Assembly (NCBI GenBank): GCA_036307185.1
Contig: JAXJYC010000061.1
Coordinates: forward strand, 1-64,000
Origin: SVEL01 sp017381055
GTDB lineage: Bacteria; Bacillota; Clostridia; Lachnospirales; Lachnospiraceae
Reading direction: 5' to 3'
Length of the DNA stretch: 64,000 nt
Below are positions 18,119 through 27,689 of the stretch, one piece after another. Below the pieces are notes generated by a model. It ran no database searches. It saw only the letters and a list, made by a program, of their open reading frames with translations, and was not told the origin of the DNA. Position numbers and translations under genes: made by a program. Position 1 is the first letter of the stretch; every line of letters starts with the position of its first letter.

Positions 18119-19063
18119 CTATGCCTTATTTTTATAATAAATTAAATCATATACAAGCACTGCAACTAATGCAATTACAAAATAGAAATAGGTTTCCTGG
18201 TAACCTTCTGTGCCATCCCCTGATTCAAAATCCGCATTTTTACCCAAATCCTTTTTTATAGCCTCTACTTGCTTCTTCACTGCTTTATGATCTATTGCAT
18301 GAACATAATCCACATCAAAATCCTTTGCGATTTTTTTTAGATTACCTTCATCTATCTTTGATATACCTTTTACTTCATCAAAATCCTCATTGTAATATGT
18401 TAATAACTCAGTGCTTTCGCTACCTGCATAAGGCAACGGGTGCATCACTCCGCCTTTTTCTGTTCCGTAGCCAATTACCGCACCACTATCTACATGTTTT
18501 GACAATTCCTTATGAGACGATAATTCATCTCCATTAATTATTTCTCCATCACTTAAGAAAAATACGAGCTTATATGTATCTCTATTACTCTGTAGCATTT
18601 CATCCATCTTGGACATTACATCATTTAAAGATGTACCCTTAGCATAGTAAAGAGTCTGCCCAAAGAGTACATCTATGGCCTGCTCCACCATACTGCTATC
18701 AATCGTATATGGTACCTTCTTATAAACTTCATTATCAAACACTACCAAACCAAATGATGCTCCTGCAAATTCTTCGATTATATACTTACAATCTTCCTTT
18801 GCTGCATCTAGACGTATTCCATCTCCGTCGTAATCCTCTGCCAACATACTGATTGTATTATCTACAACAAATATTACATCTATATTACTGGTCATATTAG
18901 ATATATCATCCGATAGTATCATTATTCTCATATTAATGACAAATATCAACAAAACAATAACTATCTGTCGAATGTAATTAAATACTCCCTTTCGCTTAAA
19001 AAACAATAATACAATACATATTATTCCCATAAGCCAAAGGGGAATAATTGGATTTATTGTCAT
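18119..19063 (-). CDS. vWA-domain membrane protein (BatB-like)
   Basis: 314 aa: two N-terminal membrane segments, a von Willebrand factor A domain (about 70-260) and a C-terminal membrane segment. The MIDAS metal site reads DNTISM rather than the usual DxSxS, so the first serine is threonine. The later Thr and Asp positions (FFLSDGE) are kept. It lies 22 bp behind the first vWA gene, and the two probably form a membrane complex. It belongs to the BatA/BatB family linked to MoxR chaperones. Confidence 0.82.
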   Translation of the reverse strand: MTINPIIPLWLMGIICIVLLFFKRKGVFNYIRQIVIVLLIFVINMRIMILSDDISNMTSNIDVIFVVDNTISMLAEDYDGDGIRLDAAKEDCKYIIEEFAGASFGLVVFDNEVYKKVPYTIDSSMVEQAIDVLFGQTLYYAKGTSLNDVMSKMDEMLQSNRDTYKLVFFLSDGEIINGDELSSHKELSKHVDSGAVIGYGTEKGGVMHPLPYAGSESTELLTYYNEDFDEVKGISKIDEGNLKKIAKDFDVDYVHAIDHKAVKKQVEAIKKDLGKNADFESGDGTEGYQETYFYFVIALVAVLVYDLIYYKNKA

Positions 19064-19085
19064 AATTTCCTCCTATATTAAACGC

Positions 19086-20102
19086 TTACTTCTTTGCTAA
19101 TTTGCTGAAAACAAAATACAATGACAAAAATGCTGCCATCACTCCAAATAAGATTTGTGGTTTATCATTAACTACAATATCAACTTTTTTCATAACTGAT
19201 TTGTTTGTCTTTTGAATATCTGCAATCAAATCATCCACTACACCTGCTGATGTTGCTTTGTAATATCCTCCACCAGTAAGCTCCATTGAACTTTTATACT
19301 CAGCTTCCTCTTCCACCTTTTCTGGTGCAATTCCATATACCTTTACACCGTTTTTCTTACACAGTTCTGCTGCCTGTGGAAGCGTAACATACGGTTCTCC
19401 ATATAACTCATTATCAGTTGAAAAGATAATAATTCTTGTACGCTCGTTATTTTCCTTTAAATCTGGAAAATTATATAAACAACTAGCAAGTCCATCTCCT
19501 ATAAGAGAACTTCCCCTACCATCACTAAATGTTCCATCATATTTAAAATTATACAGAGTCATATCAAAGTTCTCATAATCAATTTCGCCTTCGACATCTG
19601 TATATTTTATACTCTGCTCTATGGCATCTTCCAATTTATCAAGCATTTGCAATACATAATCATAATCTGTTGTAAGTGGAACGATTAGTGATGCCTGACC
19701 ATTAAATATTGTAATACCAAATCGCTCACCATCTAAGCCTTTAACAACATCCTTTAGCTTTCCACACAATTCTAAATTAAGCTGATCTACAGATGTAGAT
19801 ATATCTAAACACATAAATATATCTCTATTTCTAAGCTCAGTATTAATCTGTGATACCTTCGCTGGTCTAGAGGCTAAAATTAATGCCGCAGTCATTGCTA
19901 CTACAAGACATGACATAGAACAAATATTTAATATTCTATATCTTCTTATTAATTTCTTATAAAGCTCTGTCTGTTCTACAAGTTCTATATTTGCAACTTT
20001 TTTTCCTTCCTTGTAGGAAGTCTTTCTTCTAAAAGGAATAATAGCTAATACAATTACAACTATTACCCCTACAATCCCTATCCATGGATATGCTAATTCC
20101 AT
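19086..20102 (-). CDS. vWA-domain membrane protein (BatA-like)
   Basis: 338 aa: an N-terminal hydrophobic segment, a basic stretch, a second segment (about 55-78), a vWA domain and a C-terminal hydrophobic segment (about 315-333). The MIDAS motif is intact (DISTS, residues about 100-104). The start overlaps the end of the upstream gene by 10 bp, implying translational coupling. This is the standard first vWA protein of a Bat operon. Confidence 0.85.
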   Translation of the reverse strand: MELAYPWIGIVGVIVVIVLAIIPFRRKTSYKEGKKVANIELVEQTELYKKLIRRYRILNICSMSCLVVAMTAALILASRPAKVSQINTELRNRDIFMCLDISTSVDQLNLELCGKLKDVVKGLDGERFGITIFNGQASLIVPLTTDYDYVLQMLDKLEDAIEQSIKYTDVEGEIDYENFDMTLYNFKYDGTFSDGRGSSLIGDGLASCLYNFPDLKENNERTRIIIFSTDNELYGEPYVTLPQAAELCKKNGVKVYGIAPEKVEEEAEYKSSMELTGGGYYKATSAGVVDDLIADIQKTNKSVMKKVDIVVNDKPQILFGVMAAFLSLYFVFSKLAKK

Positions 20103-20560
20103 CCTTCTACTACCTTTCTTGCCTTAGCTATCGAATTAAATATATCGCCATTCTTATCTATAGAAAACTCTGGTGCATAACAATCACTAACAACATTATA
20201 TAACCCTGTCATATTTGCGCTCCTAATTTCATCCAAGGTATAATTATGTACCTTTACTCCTGTTGTCTCGTAAATATAATGTCTTGTTATCTTGCTCAAC
20301 TCTTGATATGCCTTTCTATTAGACACCTTGTCCGCTCTACATTTTGTCTCCAGGCCGTTAAGAAGTTCAATATATTTTTTCTTAATATTTTCTCTATCCT
20401 CAATAGAAATCTCACGATTGATATTTTGAGGTTTGCTGCATATTTTTTTAACTAATACAACTATAATTGTAGCCACGAATATAGCCAAAATTATACCTAC
20501 AACCACAAGTACCATCTGCGAATAGGATTGCATTTCCTGCAAATCAACGGTTATTGGCAT
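20093..20560 (-). CDS. Small membrane protein of the vWA operon
   Basis: 155 aa: a short external N-terminus, one membrane segment (about 15-38, LVVVGIILAIFVATIIVVLV) and a cytoplasmic part with charged helices ending SIAKARKVVEGWN. Position (between DUF58 and BatA) and size fit the DUF4381-like component of Bat operons. It overlaps both neighbours (17 bp upstream, 10 bp downstream). Confidence 0.7.
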   Translation of the reverse strand: MPITVDLQEMQSYSQMVLVVVGIILAIFVATIIVVLVKKICSKPQNINREISIEDRENIKKKYIELLNGLETKCRADKVSNRKAYQELSKITRHYIYETTGVKVHNYTLDEIRSANMTGLYNVVSDCYAPEFSIDKNGDIFNSIAKARKVVEGWN

Positions 20561-21416
20561 GCGCCTGTCCTCCTAATAATTCAATAATCTTTTCTACTAT
20601 TTCTTCTTCATTATCTATACATGTGCTCACTATTCTATTTTGATTAAGCTTCTTTTCATTAGCGGCATCAAGACTTGCTTTCATACTTTGCTGCATTTGA
20701 AGCAATTCTTTATTACCCGAAATAAAATCTGGTATATATTTAGAATCTTCAACATCATATGTTTGACGCCCAGAAACTGTTGCATCATTTATACTTACAA
20801 ACAATACATCATGTTGATACGATAGCTTCTTCAATGTATTATGCTGAATATTTGCTATACCCATTGCATCTGTAATAACGACAACAATCATTCTTCGATT
20901 TATAGTCCTTACTATATAATCTAATGTCTTCTCTATATCTGTCTCATAATCATCAAATTTTTCTCTATCATACTCTGCAAGAATTCTCTCTATATTTCCT
21001 AAACCAGTTCTAAATGGAAAGTACTGTATCATAGTATTTCTGTTATATATAGCTCCCACATTATCTCCATTCTTAGCCGCCATATATCCAATTATACCAC
21101 CTACATAAAGTGCTATTTCCTTTTTCTCATCCATACTATCAGTATGAGCACTCATGCTTTTTCCTGTATCAAAAACTAACATTACATTGTGCTTTTTCTC
21201 TGCAATATAACGTTTTATCAATACTTTTCCACTTCTAGAAGATGCCTTCCAGTCGATATCTCTTATACTATCTCCTGGTATATATTCTCTAAGATTCTCA
21301 AAATCCAATCCATTTCCTTGATATATAGATTTATATGAACCATCGAAAATATTGCTAGTCTTCTTTTTCGAGTAAAGACTTAGCTTTGTTTTTATCTTCA
21401 TTATATAATTTTTCAT
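20544..21416 (-). CDS. DUF58 domain protein
   Basis: 290 aa, soluble. The DUF58 core motif is clear: YIPGDSIRDIDWKASSRSGK, then LIKRYIAEKK, followed by a degenerate vWA-like stretch with VFDTGKSM. DUF58 proteins accompany MoxR ATPases and vWA proteins and are thought to be part of the substrate complex. It starts 40 bp behind moxR. Confidence 0.88.
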   Translation of the reverse strand: MKNYIMKIKTKLSLYSKKKTSNIFDGSYKSIYQGNGLDFENLREYIPGDSIRDIDWKASSRSGKVLIKRYIAEKKHNVMLVFDTGKSMSAHTDSMDEKKEIALYVGGIIGYMAAKNGDNVGAIYNRNTMIQYFPFRTGLGNIERILAEYDREKFDDYETDIEKTLDYIVRTINRRMIVVVITDAMGIANIQHNTLKKLSYQHDVLFVSINDATVSGRQTYDVEDSKYIPDFISGNKELLQMQQSMKASLDAANEKKLNQNRIVSTCIDNEEEIVEKIIELLGGQAHANNR

Positions 21417-21456
21417 AGCTCGTATTACTCCTACTAAATATTAGAATTCCTATATG

Positions 21457-22446
21457 TTACGGTGTTGAAACAGCTCCTAATATTGCATTAATAATATGTT
21501 CCTGTGTAATATCATCTGCCACAGCAGCATAATTCAACGCTATTCTATGTCTTAATACACTATATATTAATGCCTTAACATCATCTGGAGTAACATAATT
21601 TCTTCCACACATTATGGCTCTAGCCTTTGAAACCTCCATAAGTGCTATTGCACCTCTCGTACTAGCTCCCATTGTTACATACTGTGCAAGCTCTGGTGCT
21701 ATAAAGTTTCTTGGATATCTTGTAGCATTTATAATCGCTATTATGTACTTCTTAATAGAATCATCCATATAAACTCTCTTAACTAGCTTCTGTAAAAATA
21801 CTACGTCATCTAATTGGACTACTGACTTTGAATTATCAAATACATTATTCTCTATTCTATTTAAAATGGTAAGCTCCTCTTCCATATTTGGATAATTAAG
21901 CTTTTCCTTTAATAAAAATCTATCTAACTGTGCCTCAGCAAGCAAGTATGTTCCTTCCTGCTCTACTGGATTCTGTGTCGCAATAACTGTAAATATCTCT
22001 GGCATCTTGTACATCTGTCCACCAATTGTAACCTGATGCTCCTGCATTACCTCTAACATTGCACTTTGTGTCTTTGCACTTGAACGATTAATCTCATCTA
22101 GCAACACGAAGTTTGCACATACTGGTCCTAACTTTGTCTCAAATGAATTTGTTGCATAATTTAATACCTGTGTACCTACGATATCGCTAGGAAGCAAATC
22201 TGGTGTACACTGAATTCTCGAAAAAGTACCATTAACGGCTTCTGTTACAGTCTTTGCAGCTGTTGTCTTCGCAAGTCCTGGTACAGACTCTAATAATATA
22301 TGCCCGTTACACATAATTGTAGCAAATAATGATGTTCCAAGACTTGCCTGTCCTACCATCTTGCCATAATAATAATCTCTCATCTTCACAAGTATTTCTC
22401 TAGCTTGCTGAAGCTCCTGATCAGTTATTTTTTGTAAATTTTCCAT
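21457..22446 (-). CDS. MoxR family AAA+ ATPase
   Basis: 329 aa. The MoxR-type nucleotide site reads SVPGLAKTTAAK, with Walker B FVLLDEINRSSAKTQ, sensor region ATQNPVEQEGTYLLAEAQLD and arginine finger context LDRFLL. These ATPases act as chaperones that load metals or mature vWA partners. First gene of a six-gene operon (MoxR, DUF58, small membrane protein, vWA, vWA, TPR). Confidence 0.93.
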   Translation of the reverse strand: MENLQKITDQELQQAREILVKMRDYYYGKMVGQASLGTSLFATIMCNGHILLESVPGLAKTTAAKTVTEAVNGTFSRIQCTPDLLPSDIVGTQVLNYATNSFETKLGPVCANFVLLDEINRSSAKTQSAMLEVMQEHQVTIGGQMYKMPEIFTVIATQNPVEQEGTYLLAEAQLDRFLLKEKLNYPNMEEELTILNRIENNVFDNSKSVVQLDDVVFLQKLVKRVYMDDSIKKYIIAIINATRYPRNFIAPELAQYVTMGASTRGAIALMEVSKARAIMCGRNYVTPDDVKALIYSVLRHRIALNYAAVADDITQEHIINAILGAVSTP

Positions 22447-22513
22447 CTTTTATCTCCTTGATTTGTTTCTTTAGGGAATAGATTAATTATCAATTAACAC
22501 TCTACCTTAACAA

Positions 22514-22542
22514 AGTATATCACATTTTTTCTAGTATGACAC
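22514..22542 (-). promoter_or_regulatory. Candidate promoter of the MoxR operon
   Basis: Minus strand: GTGTCA (22542-22537), 17-bp spacer, TATACT (22519-22514). The -35 is weak. It lies about 65 bp before the moxR start. Confidence 0.45.
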
Positions 22543-22840
22543 ATTTTATAACTCTTTTTGTCAGAAAAACTATACTTACGTTTATTTTCTGCTATAATAA
22601 TATATTGTTATATCCAATATCTGTTCTTGTGTCTATTCTAGTATTTTTATTGTGCTATTTTTTACATAAATAAGTACCTTGAACGACATTATAGTACTAA
22701 CTTCTATTTTTCTTCTCTATCGTACTACCTCTAATTTGATTGCTTTTGGCATTTTGTAGTACCAACATTACTTTTCTCACATACTTGTACTATAAATCTC
22801 AATAATTACTCAAAACAACTCATGAAAGGAATTTAAAATC

Positions 22841-22990
22841 ATGCAAGACATATTAAACAAACTAACAAATAGAAAAACTTTTCTTCAAAAATAAATAATC
22901 ACAAATCTTAAGAAACAAAATGGTACTTATATAAAAGAAATGAACAAAGACATAATTTATAAACTAGCACAGAAAGACTATAACAAATAA
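22841..22990 (+). pseudogene. Short degenerate reading frame, unknown
   Basis: In the 670-bp gap between moxR and the SDR gene, an ATG with an AAAGGAA site opens a 17-codon frame (MQDILNKLTNRKTFLQK). After one in-frame TAA the same frame continues for 32 codons (IITNLKKQNGTYIKEM, then NKDIIYKLAQKDYNK). It may be a decayed small gene. No family recognised; the rest of the gap shows only promoters. Confidence 0.25.
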
Positions 22991-23013
22991 ATATTAGACT
23001 CCCCACATTCCCA

Positions 23014-23042
23014 TTGACCAAATCGTCTATACAATTTATAAT
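23014..23042 (+). promoter_or_regulatory. Promoter of SDR gene
   Basis: -35 TTGACC, 17-bp spacer, -10 TATAAT, about 75 bp upstream of the start codon. Confidence 0.75.
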
Positions 23043-23118
23043 ATAGAATAGATGTATCAAAAAATTTATATTTCATTTTGACTTATTAATATTTTTTCAA
23101 TGAAAGGAGATTTATTCT

Positions 23119-23880
23119 ATGGGTCGTTTAGATGGAAAGGTTGCTATTATCACAGGAAGTAATTCAGGTGTAGGAGCAGCTACTGCAAAATTATTTGCAA
23201 AGGAAGGTGCAAAGGTTGTTATAAGTGCACGTCGTCTTCCACAGCTTGAGGAGGTTGCTGAAGAAATTAAAGCAGCAGGCGGTGAAGTTCTTATAGTTCA
23301 AACTGATGTATCTAAGAAAGAAGATGTTGAGAATCTTGTTGCTAAGACTGTTGAAGCATATGGCAAGATAGATGTTCTTGTTAATAATGCTGGGGTTCTT
23401 GAAGCAGGACTTAAGCCAATTGATTGTTATGAAGACGAGGATCTTGATTGGGTACTTGGAATCAACACAAAGGGCACTCTCTACTGTACACGTGCAGTTG
23501 TTCAGGAAATGATGAAAAACAATTCTGGTTCTATCATCAACCTTGATTCTGTTGCTGGTCAGTTCGGTACTGGCGGTGCAGCTTATGTTACTAGCAAGGC
23601 CGCAGTAGTAGGTATTACAAAACATACAGCTATGCGTTTTGCAGGTACAGGTATTCGTTGTAACTCAGTTAACCCTAGCTCTATTGCTACACCTATGGCA
23701 AAGACAGATCCTGCAACTCTTAACCCAGATATGTTTGGTCAGATGAGAAAGCACATGAATCTTTCAGTACCTATCTGTATGCCAGAAGATGTTGCTAATA
23801 TCTTACTCTTCCTTGCAAGCGATGAGTCAAGAGCTATAACAGGACAGGTTATCGTATCTGATTTCGGCGCAACATTGTAA
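23119..23880 (+). CDS. Short-chain dehydrogenase/reductase
   Basis: 253 aa, classical SDR length. NAD(P)-binding TGSNSGVGAATAKLF (TGxxxGxG), the NNAG motif (VLVNNAG), the catalytic serine (NLDSVAGQFG) and the YxxxK pair (AAYVTSKAA) are all present. The C-terminal block GQVIVSDFGATL corresponds to the usual 'ItGqxixvdGG'. Substrate not predictable. Good AAAGGAG ribosome site and own promoter; monocistronic with a strong terminator. Confidence 0.93.
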   Translation: MGRLDGKVAIITGSNSGVGAATAKLFAKEGAKVVISARRLPQLEEVAEEIKAAGGEVLIVQTDVSKKEDVENLVAKTVEAYGKIDVLVNNAGVLEAGLKPIDCYEDEDLDWVLGINTKGTLYCTRAVVQEMMKNNSGSIINLDSVAGQFGTGGAAYVTSKAAVVGITKHTAMRFAGTGIRCNSVNPSSIATPMAKTDPATLNPDMFGQMRKHMNLSVPICMPEDVANILLFLASDESRAITGQVIVSDFGATL

Positions 23881-23954
23881 AAAATATGAATCTTTTCTAC
23901 ACGGTAGATTATATTTCAAATCATTGTTTAAATTGCTGATTATAATCTCCTTAT

Positions 23955-24010
23955 AAAAAAAGACACTATGTAGATTTCCTTCAAAGTGAAAACTACACAG
24001 TGTCTTTTTT
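23955..24010. terminator. Bidirectional terminator between SDR and ZIP genes
   Basis: AAAAAAAGACACTATGTAG pairs imperfectly with CTACACAGTGTCTTTTTT. It serves both convergent genes. Confidence 0.85.
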
Positions 24011-24079
24011 ATTATAGACATGTATTATTTATCATTTCTGATATACAAACTCTATTTGTCTTAACTCCAAAATCGTTCC

Positions 24080-24856
24080 TTAACCTAACGCTACATCTAG
24101 CACCATCATTATAGAAAATCCTAGTGAAAACATAATCGTTCCAATATGACTATGCTCTCCCTCAACCGCTTCTGGTATAAGTTCTTCTACCACCACATAA
24201 AGCATTGCTCCTGCTGCAAAGCACAATAAATATGGCAAAGCAGGTACTATTAATCCTGTAAATTGCAATGTTATAATCGCCCCAATAGGTTCAACAATTC
24301 CTGATAACACTCCATACAGGCAAGCTCTTTTTCTGCTCATACCTTCTGCTCTAAGCGGTAAAGAAATAATCGCTCCCTCTGGAAAGTTCTGAATGGCAAT
24401 ACCTATAGAAAGCGCTAACGCCCCCATAGCAGTAATAGACGCATCCCCTGACACAAGACCTGCATACACTACACCAATTGCCATACCCTCCGGAATGTTA
24501 TGCAAAGCAACTGCAAGTACCATGGTGGTAGTTTTTTTTAGGTTAGTTTTCGGACCTTCTTGCTCGCTACTGTTAATATGCAAATGTGGTATCACATGAT
24601 CCAACAAAAGTAAGAATAATACGCCTAGCCATACTCCAACAACAGCTGGCACAAAAGACCATTTCCCCATATGACTTGCTTTATCAATAGCTGGTATAAT
24701 AAGGCTCCAAACTGATGCCGCAACCATCACACCAGCTGCAAATCCTGCCAATGACTTCTGCACTTTTTTATTCATTGCTCCGCGCATAAACAAAACGCAA
24801 GCCGAACCTAATGCTGTCCCTAAAAAGGGGATCAATATTCCAATATATATATTCAT
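24080..24856 (-). CDS. ZIP family metal transporter
   Basis: 258 aa, eight hydrophobic segments. The ZIP metal-site motif HNIPEGMAIGV in TM4 and the TM5 motif QNFPEGAIISLPL are intact, with VEELIPE near the end. A His-containing loop (HVIPHLHI) lies between TM3 and TM4. It imports zinc or another divalent metal (ZupT/GufA-like). No metal regulator adjoins it. Confidence 0.92.
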   Translation of the reverse strand: MNIYIGILIPFLGTALGSACVLFMRGAMNKKVQKSLAGFAAGVMVAASVWSLIIPAIDKASHMGKWSFVPAVVGVWLGVLFLLLLDHVIPHLHINSSEQEGPKTNLKKTTTMVLAVALHNIPEGMAIGVVYAGLVSGDASITAMGALALSIGIAIQNFPEGAIISLPLRAEGMSRKRACLYGVLSGIVEPIGAIITLQFTGLIVPALPYLLCFAAGAMLYVVVEELIPEAVEGEHSHIGTIMFSLGFSIMMVLDVALG

Positions 24857-24972
24857 AATTTCACACCTTTCTTATAATTTATATATGCTTTTTATCTAAT
24901 ATTAATCTCATATATTTTATTCAAAATTCTTAATTTAGAATATCATATTCGTATTTGATTTGCCAACAATAA

Positions 24973-25006
24973 AATCTCCAATGAAAACAAAATTTCATTG
25001 GAGATT
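24973..25006 (-). terminator. Terminator of sigma/anti-sigma operon
   Basis: AATCTCCAATGAAA pairs perfectly with TTTCATTGGAGATT, followed on the minus strand by TTATTG after the stem. It lies directly past the anti-sigma-like stop. Confidence 0.8.
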
Positions 25007-25010
25007 CATC

Positions 25011-25820
25011 TTATTTCATATTATTTATAACTTCCTTCATTTCTTCAAGAGTTACATTTGCACCTTCTAAAGTGTAATATACTCCCTCATAAACAAATAC
25101 AGCTGTTATACGTGATTTATCATTTTCAACATAATAAAGCGTCGCTTCTATTCCCAAATCCTCAATATTGTACTTTTCTATAAACTCTTTACCACCAATG
25201 GCATCTTTCCCCTCTTCAAATGCCTCTACATATCCCGATTCAGCATTTTTATCAAGTATATCCATACTAAGTCTAATATACTTTGAATAATATACATCCC
25301 CCTCTTCTGTATACATTGGCTCACCATACACCTTATAATAAGGTACCCATAAGTCTACTACTGCCACACTTTCGTCATTATTACGTTCGAACGATAAATT
25401 CACCATTTCATCAGTTTCCCCTAGCAAAGGAAATCCGAGCATTTCTTCCACCTCATTCCATTGCATAGGCAAAACCATATCATCTATGTCTGCCAAGCTG
25501 TCCTGTGGCAAATCCACTAGTTGATTGCTTGAATGAACATCTACTGTTACACCATCATCCATTTCAATAGTATATTTATAAATCTTTGCAATGGCTGAAT
25601 ATGCAACTGTTGATGTGCCTACTATAAGCCCTGCACATGCTACTCCTACTGCTACCTTTGAGAATATACTTAATTTACCAAATTTTGATTTTTTCATATT
25701 GTTAATTTCCCTCATTTTGGAGATAGTATCTTGATTAAGAATATTTGACGGTCTTATCTCCCCTTGAGATTCTTTACTTTTAAATGATTCTTTTAATAAC
25801 TCATCAATATCATACTTCAT
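25011..25820 (-). CDS. Anti-sigma factor-like membrane protein (DUF4367-like)
   Basis: 269 aa. The cytoplasmic N-terminus (about 1-45, MKYDIDELLKESFKSKES) is followed by one membrane segment (about 50-72, FSKVAVGVACAGLIVGTSTV) and an extracellular domain of about 190 residues. That domain ends with ITAVFVYEGVYYTLEG and LEEMKEVINNMK, a pattern seen in DUF4367 proteins. The start overlaps the sigma factor gene by 11 bp, so it is very probably that factor's anti-sigma. Confidence 0.8.
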   Translation of the reverse strand: MKYDIDELLKESFKSKESQGEIRPSNILNQDTISKMREINNMKKSKFGKLSIFSKVAVGVACAGLIVGTSTVAYSAIAKIYKYTIEMDDGVTVDVHSSNQLVDLPQDSLADIDDMVLPMQWNEVEEMLGFPLLGETDEMVNLSFERNNDESVAVVDLWVPYYKVYGEPMYTEEGDVYYSKYIRLSMDILDKNAESGYVEAFEEGKDAIGGKEFIEKYNIEDLGIEATLYYVENDKSRITAVFVYEGVYYTLEGANVTLEEMKEVINNMK

Positions 25821-26346
25821 AACCTTTCATCTCCATTTCTTTCTTAATTATTTTTCTCGCTTTAGCTAGCCTACTAAGAACTGTTCCTTTAGGAATATGT
25901 AACATCCTGCCTATTTCTTCTGTTGTAAAATCCTCACAATAATACAGTATCACCACGATACGTTGCTTATCCTTCAAATTATTAATCGCAAGCCTTACAT
26001 CATTTAATATTTCATTTTCCACAAATGTCTCCAAAATATCACTCTTACCGTCACACACATTTTTAATATTTTCATCATACTCCCCTTGGGGTAAAATCTC
26101 ATTTCTTCTTGCATTTTTCTTAAGATAATTTTTCCATATGTTAGACGCAATTCCCATTAAAAAGCTCTTTATGTTGCCACTACGTTTCAATCTGCTACTA
26201 AGCTGTGTAGCCTTTAGAAAGGTTTCCTGATATAGTTCATCGGCCATATCATTATCAGAGGTCAAATAACGACAGAATCTATAAAGGTCTTCCCCATAGT
26301 CGTATACAATATTTTCTATTTCTTCCGTTGTCATAAGTACCTCCAA
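25810..26346 (-). CDS. ECF-type RNA polymerase sigma factor
   Basis: 178 aa from the upstream ATG. Region 2: YRFCRYLTSDNDMADELYQE with TFLKATQL. Region 4: LKDKQRIVVILYYCEDFTTE and EEIGRMLHIPKGTVLSRLAK. A second ATG four codons in (MTTEEIEN) may be the true start. Coupled to the anti-sigma-like gene. No promoter target could be read upstream with confidence. Confidence 0.92.
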   Translation of the reverse strand: MEVLMTTEEIENIVYDYGEDLYRFCRYLTSDNDMADELYQETFLKATQLSSRLKRSGNIKSFLMGIASNIWKNYLKKNARRNEILPQGEYDENIKNVCDGKSDILETFVENEILNDVRLAINNLKDKQRIVVILYYCEDFTTEEIGRMLHIPKGTVLSRLAKARKIIKKEMEMKGYEV

Positions 26347-26450
26347 GTTAATTTATACATGCATGTATGATTTTATCACCTTCACTTATATATTGTCGTA
26401 AGATAATATACTGATTCATTTTTATTCCAATTCTTTTTACAATTAAATAA

Positions 26451-26487
26451 AACTCAACAGAGCAATCATCTCGAAGCCTGTTGAGTT
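26451..26487 (-). terminator. Terminator of ECF transporter gene
   Basis: AACTCAACAG pairs with CTGTTGAGTT, followed on the minus strand by TTATTTAATTG. It lies 18 bp past the S-component stop. Confidence 0.7.
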
Positions 26488-26505
26488 CTATTATATCATT
26501 TAAAA

Positions 26506-27006
26506 TTATTCACCTTTAAACATTTTATTACTCTTCAAAATTTTTATAAGCGCTACACCTATAATCAAGCCTGCAACACCTTGCACTGCATTTGCTGGAA
26601 TATTCACTAACGATGGAATAAATCCATATAAAAATCCTTCGAACACATAATAGCCCAGTACCATAAGAATTTCTGCCATAACACCACTAATAATTCTAGA
26701 TGGTAAATCACCAATTTTTTTGCTACATAACTTATATCCATAATATGCAGTTAGTGCCATAAGTCCTTTAATTACAAATGTTGCCGGTGCATAAAGAAGG
26801 TATCCCGAAAAAACATCTGCCATGGCAGAACCAATTCCAGCAGCAAGTAAACCATATGTAGGCGAGAACATCCAACCTGCAACCAACACAATACAGTCAC
26901 CAAGGTTTACATAGCCTTTAAGTGGAGAAGGCACCTTAATAATCATAGTCATTATACAAGCAAGCGCTGCCATTAATGCAGCCATAACCATTTTCTTTGT
27001 TTTCAT
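26506..27006 (-). CDS. ECF transporter S component, substrate unknown
   Basis: 166 aa with five or six hydrophobic segments. Features of vitamin-type S components: KMVMAALMAALACIMTM (the AxxxA-type first helix), GYVNLGDCIVLVAGWMF, ADVFSGYLLYAPATFVIKG. This family takes up vitamins or precursors with shared EcfA/A'/T subunits. The GDxxV and FxKG patterns resemble the thiamine-precursor and pantothenate groups, but I cannot assign the ligand. No riboswitch was recognised upstream. Confidence 0.82.
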   Translation of the reverse strand: MKTKKMVMAALMAALACIMTMIIKVPSPLKGYVNLGDCIVLVAGWMFSPTYGLLAAGIGSAMADVFSGYLLYAPATFVIKGLMALTAYYGYKLCSKKIGDLPSRIISGVMAEILMVLGYYVFEGFLYGFIPSLVNIPANAVQGVAGLIIGVALIKILKSNKMFKGE

Positions 27007-27126
27007 ATATCCAAAACTCCTTTATTTTTTTTTAATACTATACAACGATTCTGATTATATAGCTATTATCAAAATAAAAAATTTTTATATGACCAGTTTA
27101 TGCTTTTCCATATGTTTTTAATATTT

Positions 27127-27657
27127 TTACTCCACTACCAATCTATGCCTCTTTGACTCTAATTTTGTAACTCCGTCAAACTTAGTATGTATTTCATTTC
27201 CCTCATACTTAAATCCACATTTTCTCATAACCGCTCCCGAAGCTGGATTATCAACTGCATGGAATGCCACAAATTCTTTTATATTTAACTCACCAATTCC
27301 AAAATCCAGCATTGCCTTGGCAGCCTCTGTTGCATATCCTTGATTCCAATGTGAATGCATCAAATTATAGCCCAACTCCCATATACCTTCCTCTTCTTTG
27401 TAGAAAATGCCTCCACTTCCAAATAAATATCCACTATCTTTAAGAGTAAATCCCCAGTCATAGCTATTATCACTAGGTATATTTTCCTCTGCAAGCTTTA
27501 GCCACTCCTTTGTTATATCAACAGAACCATGTACACTCCATCTCACGTATTTTGCAACACGCTCATCCGTAGTCCATCTCTCAAATATGTCATCCGCATC
27601 TGCCACTGTTAATGGTCTTAAAATCATTCTCTCTGTTTCAATAATTGGTGTAATCAT
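27127..27657 (-). CDS. GNAT acetyltransferase, RimJ/RimL-like
   Basis: 176 aa. The opening ETERMILRPLTVADADDIF and the acetyl-CoA loop WNQGYATEAAKAM are typical of RimJ/RimL-type N-acetyltransferases; VDNPASGAVMRKCGFKYEG closes the fold. The target is unknown. First of a minus-strand run of small enzyme genes; 32 bp from the next upstream gene. Confidence 0.88.
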   Translation of the reverse strand: MITPIIETERMILRPLTVADADDIFERWTTDERVAKYVRWSVHGSVDITKEWLKLAEENIPSDNSYDWGFTLKDSGYLFGSGGIFYKEEEGIWELGYNLMHSHWNQGYATEAAKAMLDFGIGELNIKEFVAFHAVDNPASGAVMRKCGFKYEGNEIHTKFDGVTKLESKRHRLVVE

Positions 27658-27689
27658 ATCTTTCCCTCCTACTAATAAATTTTAGATTA

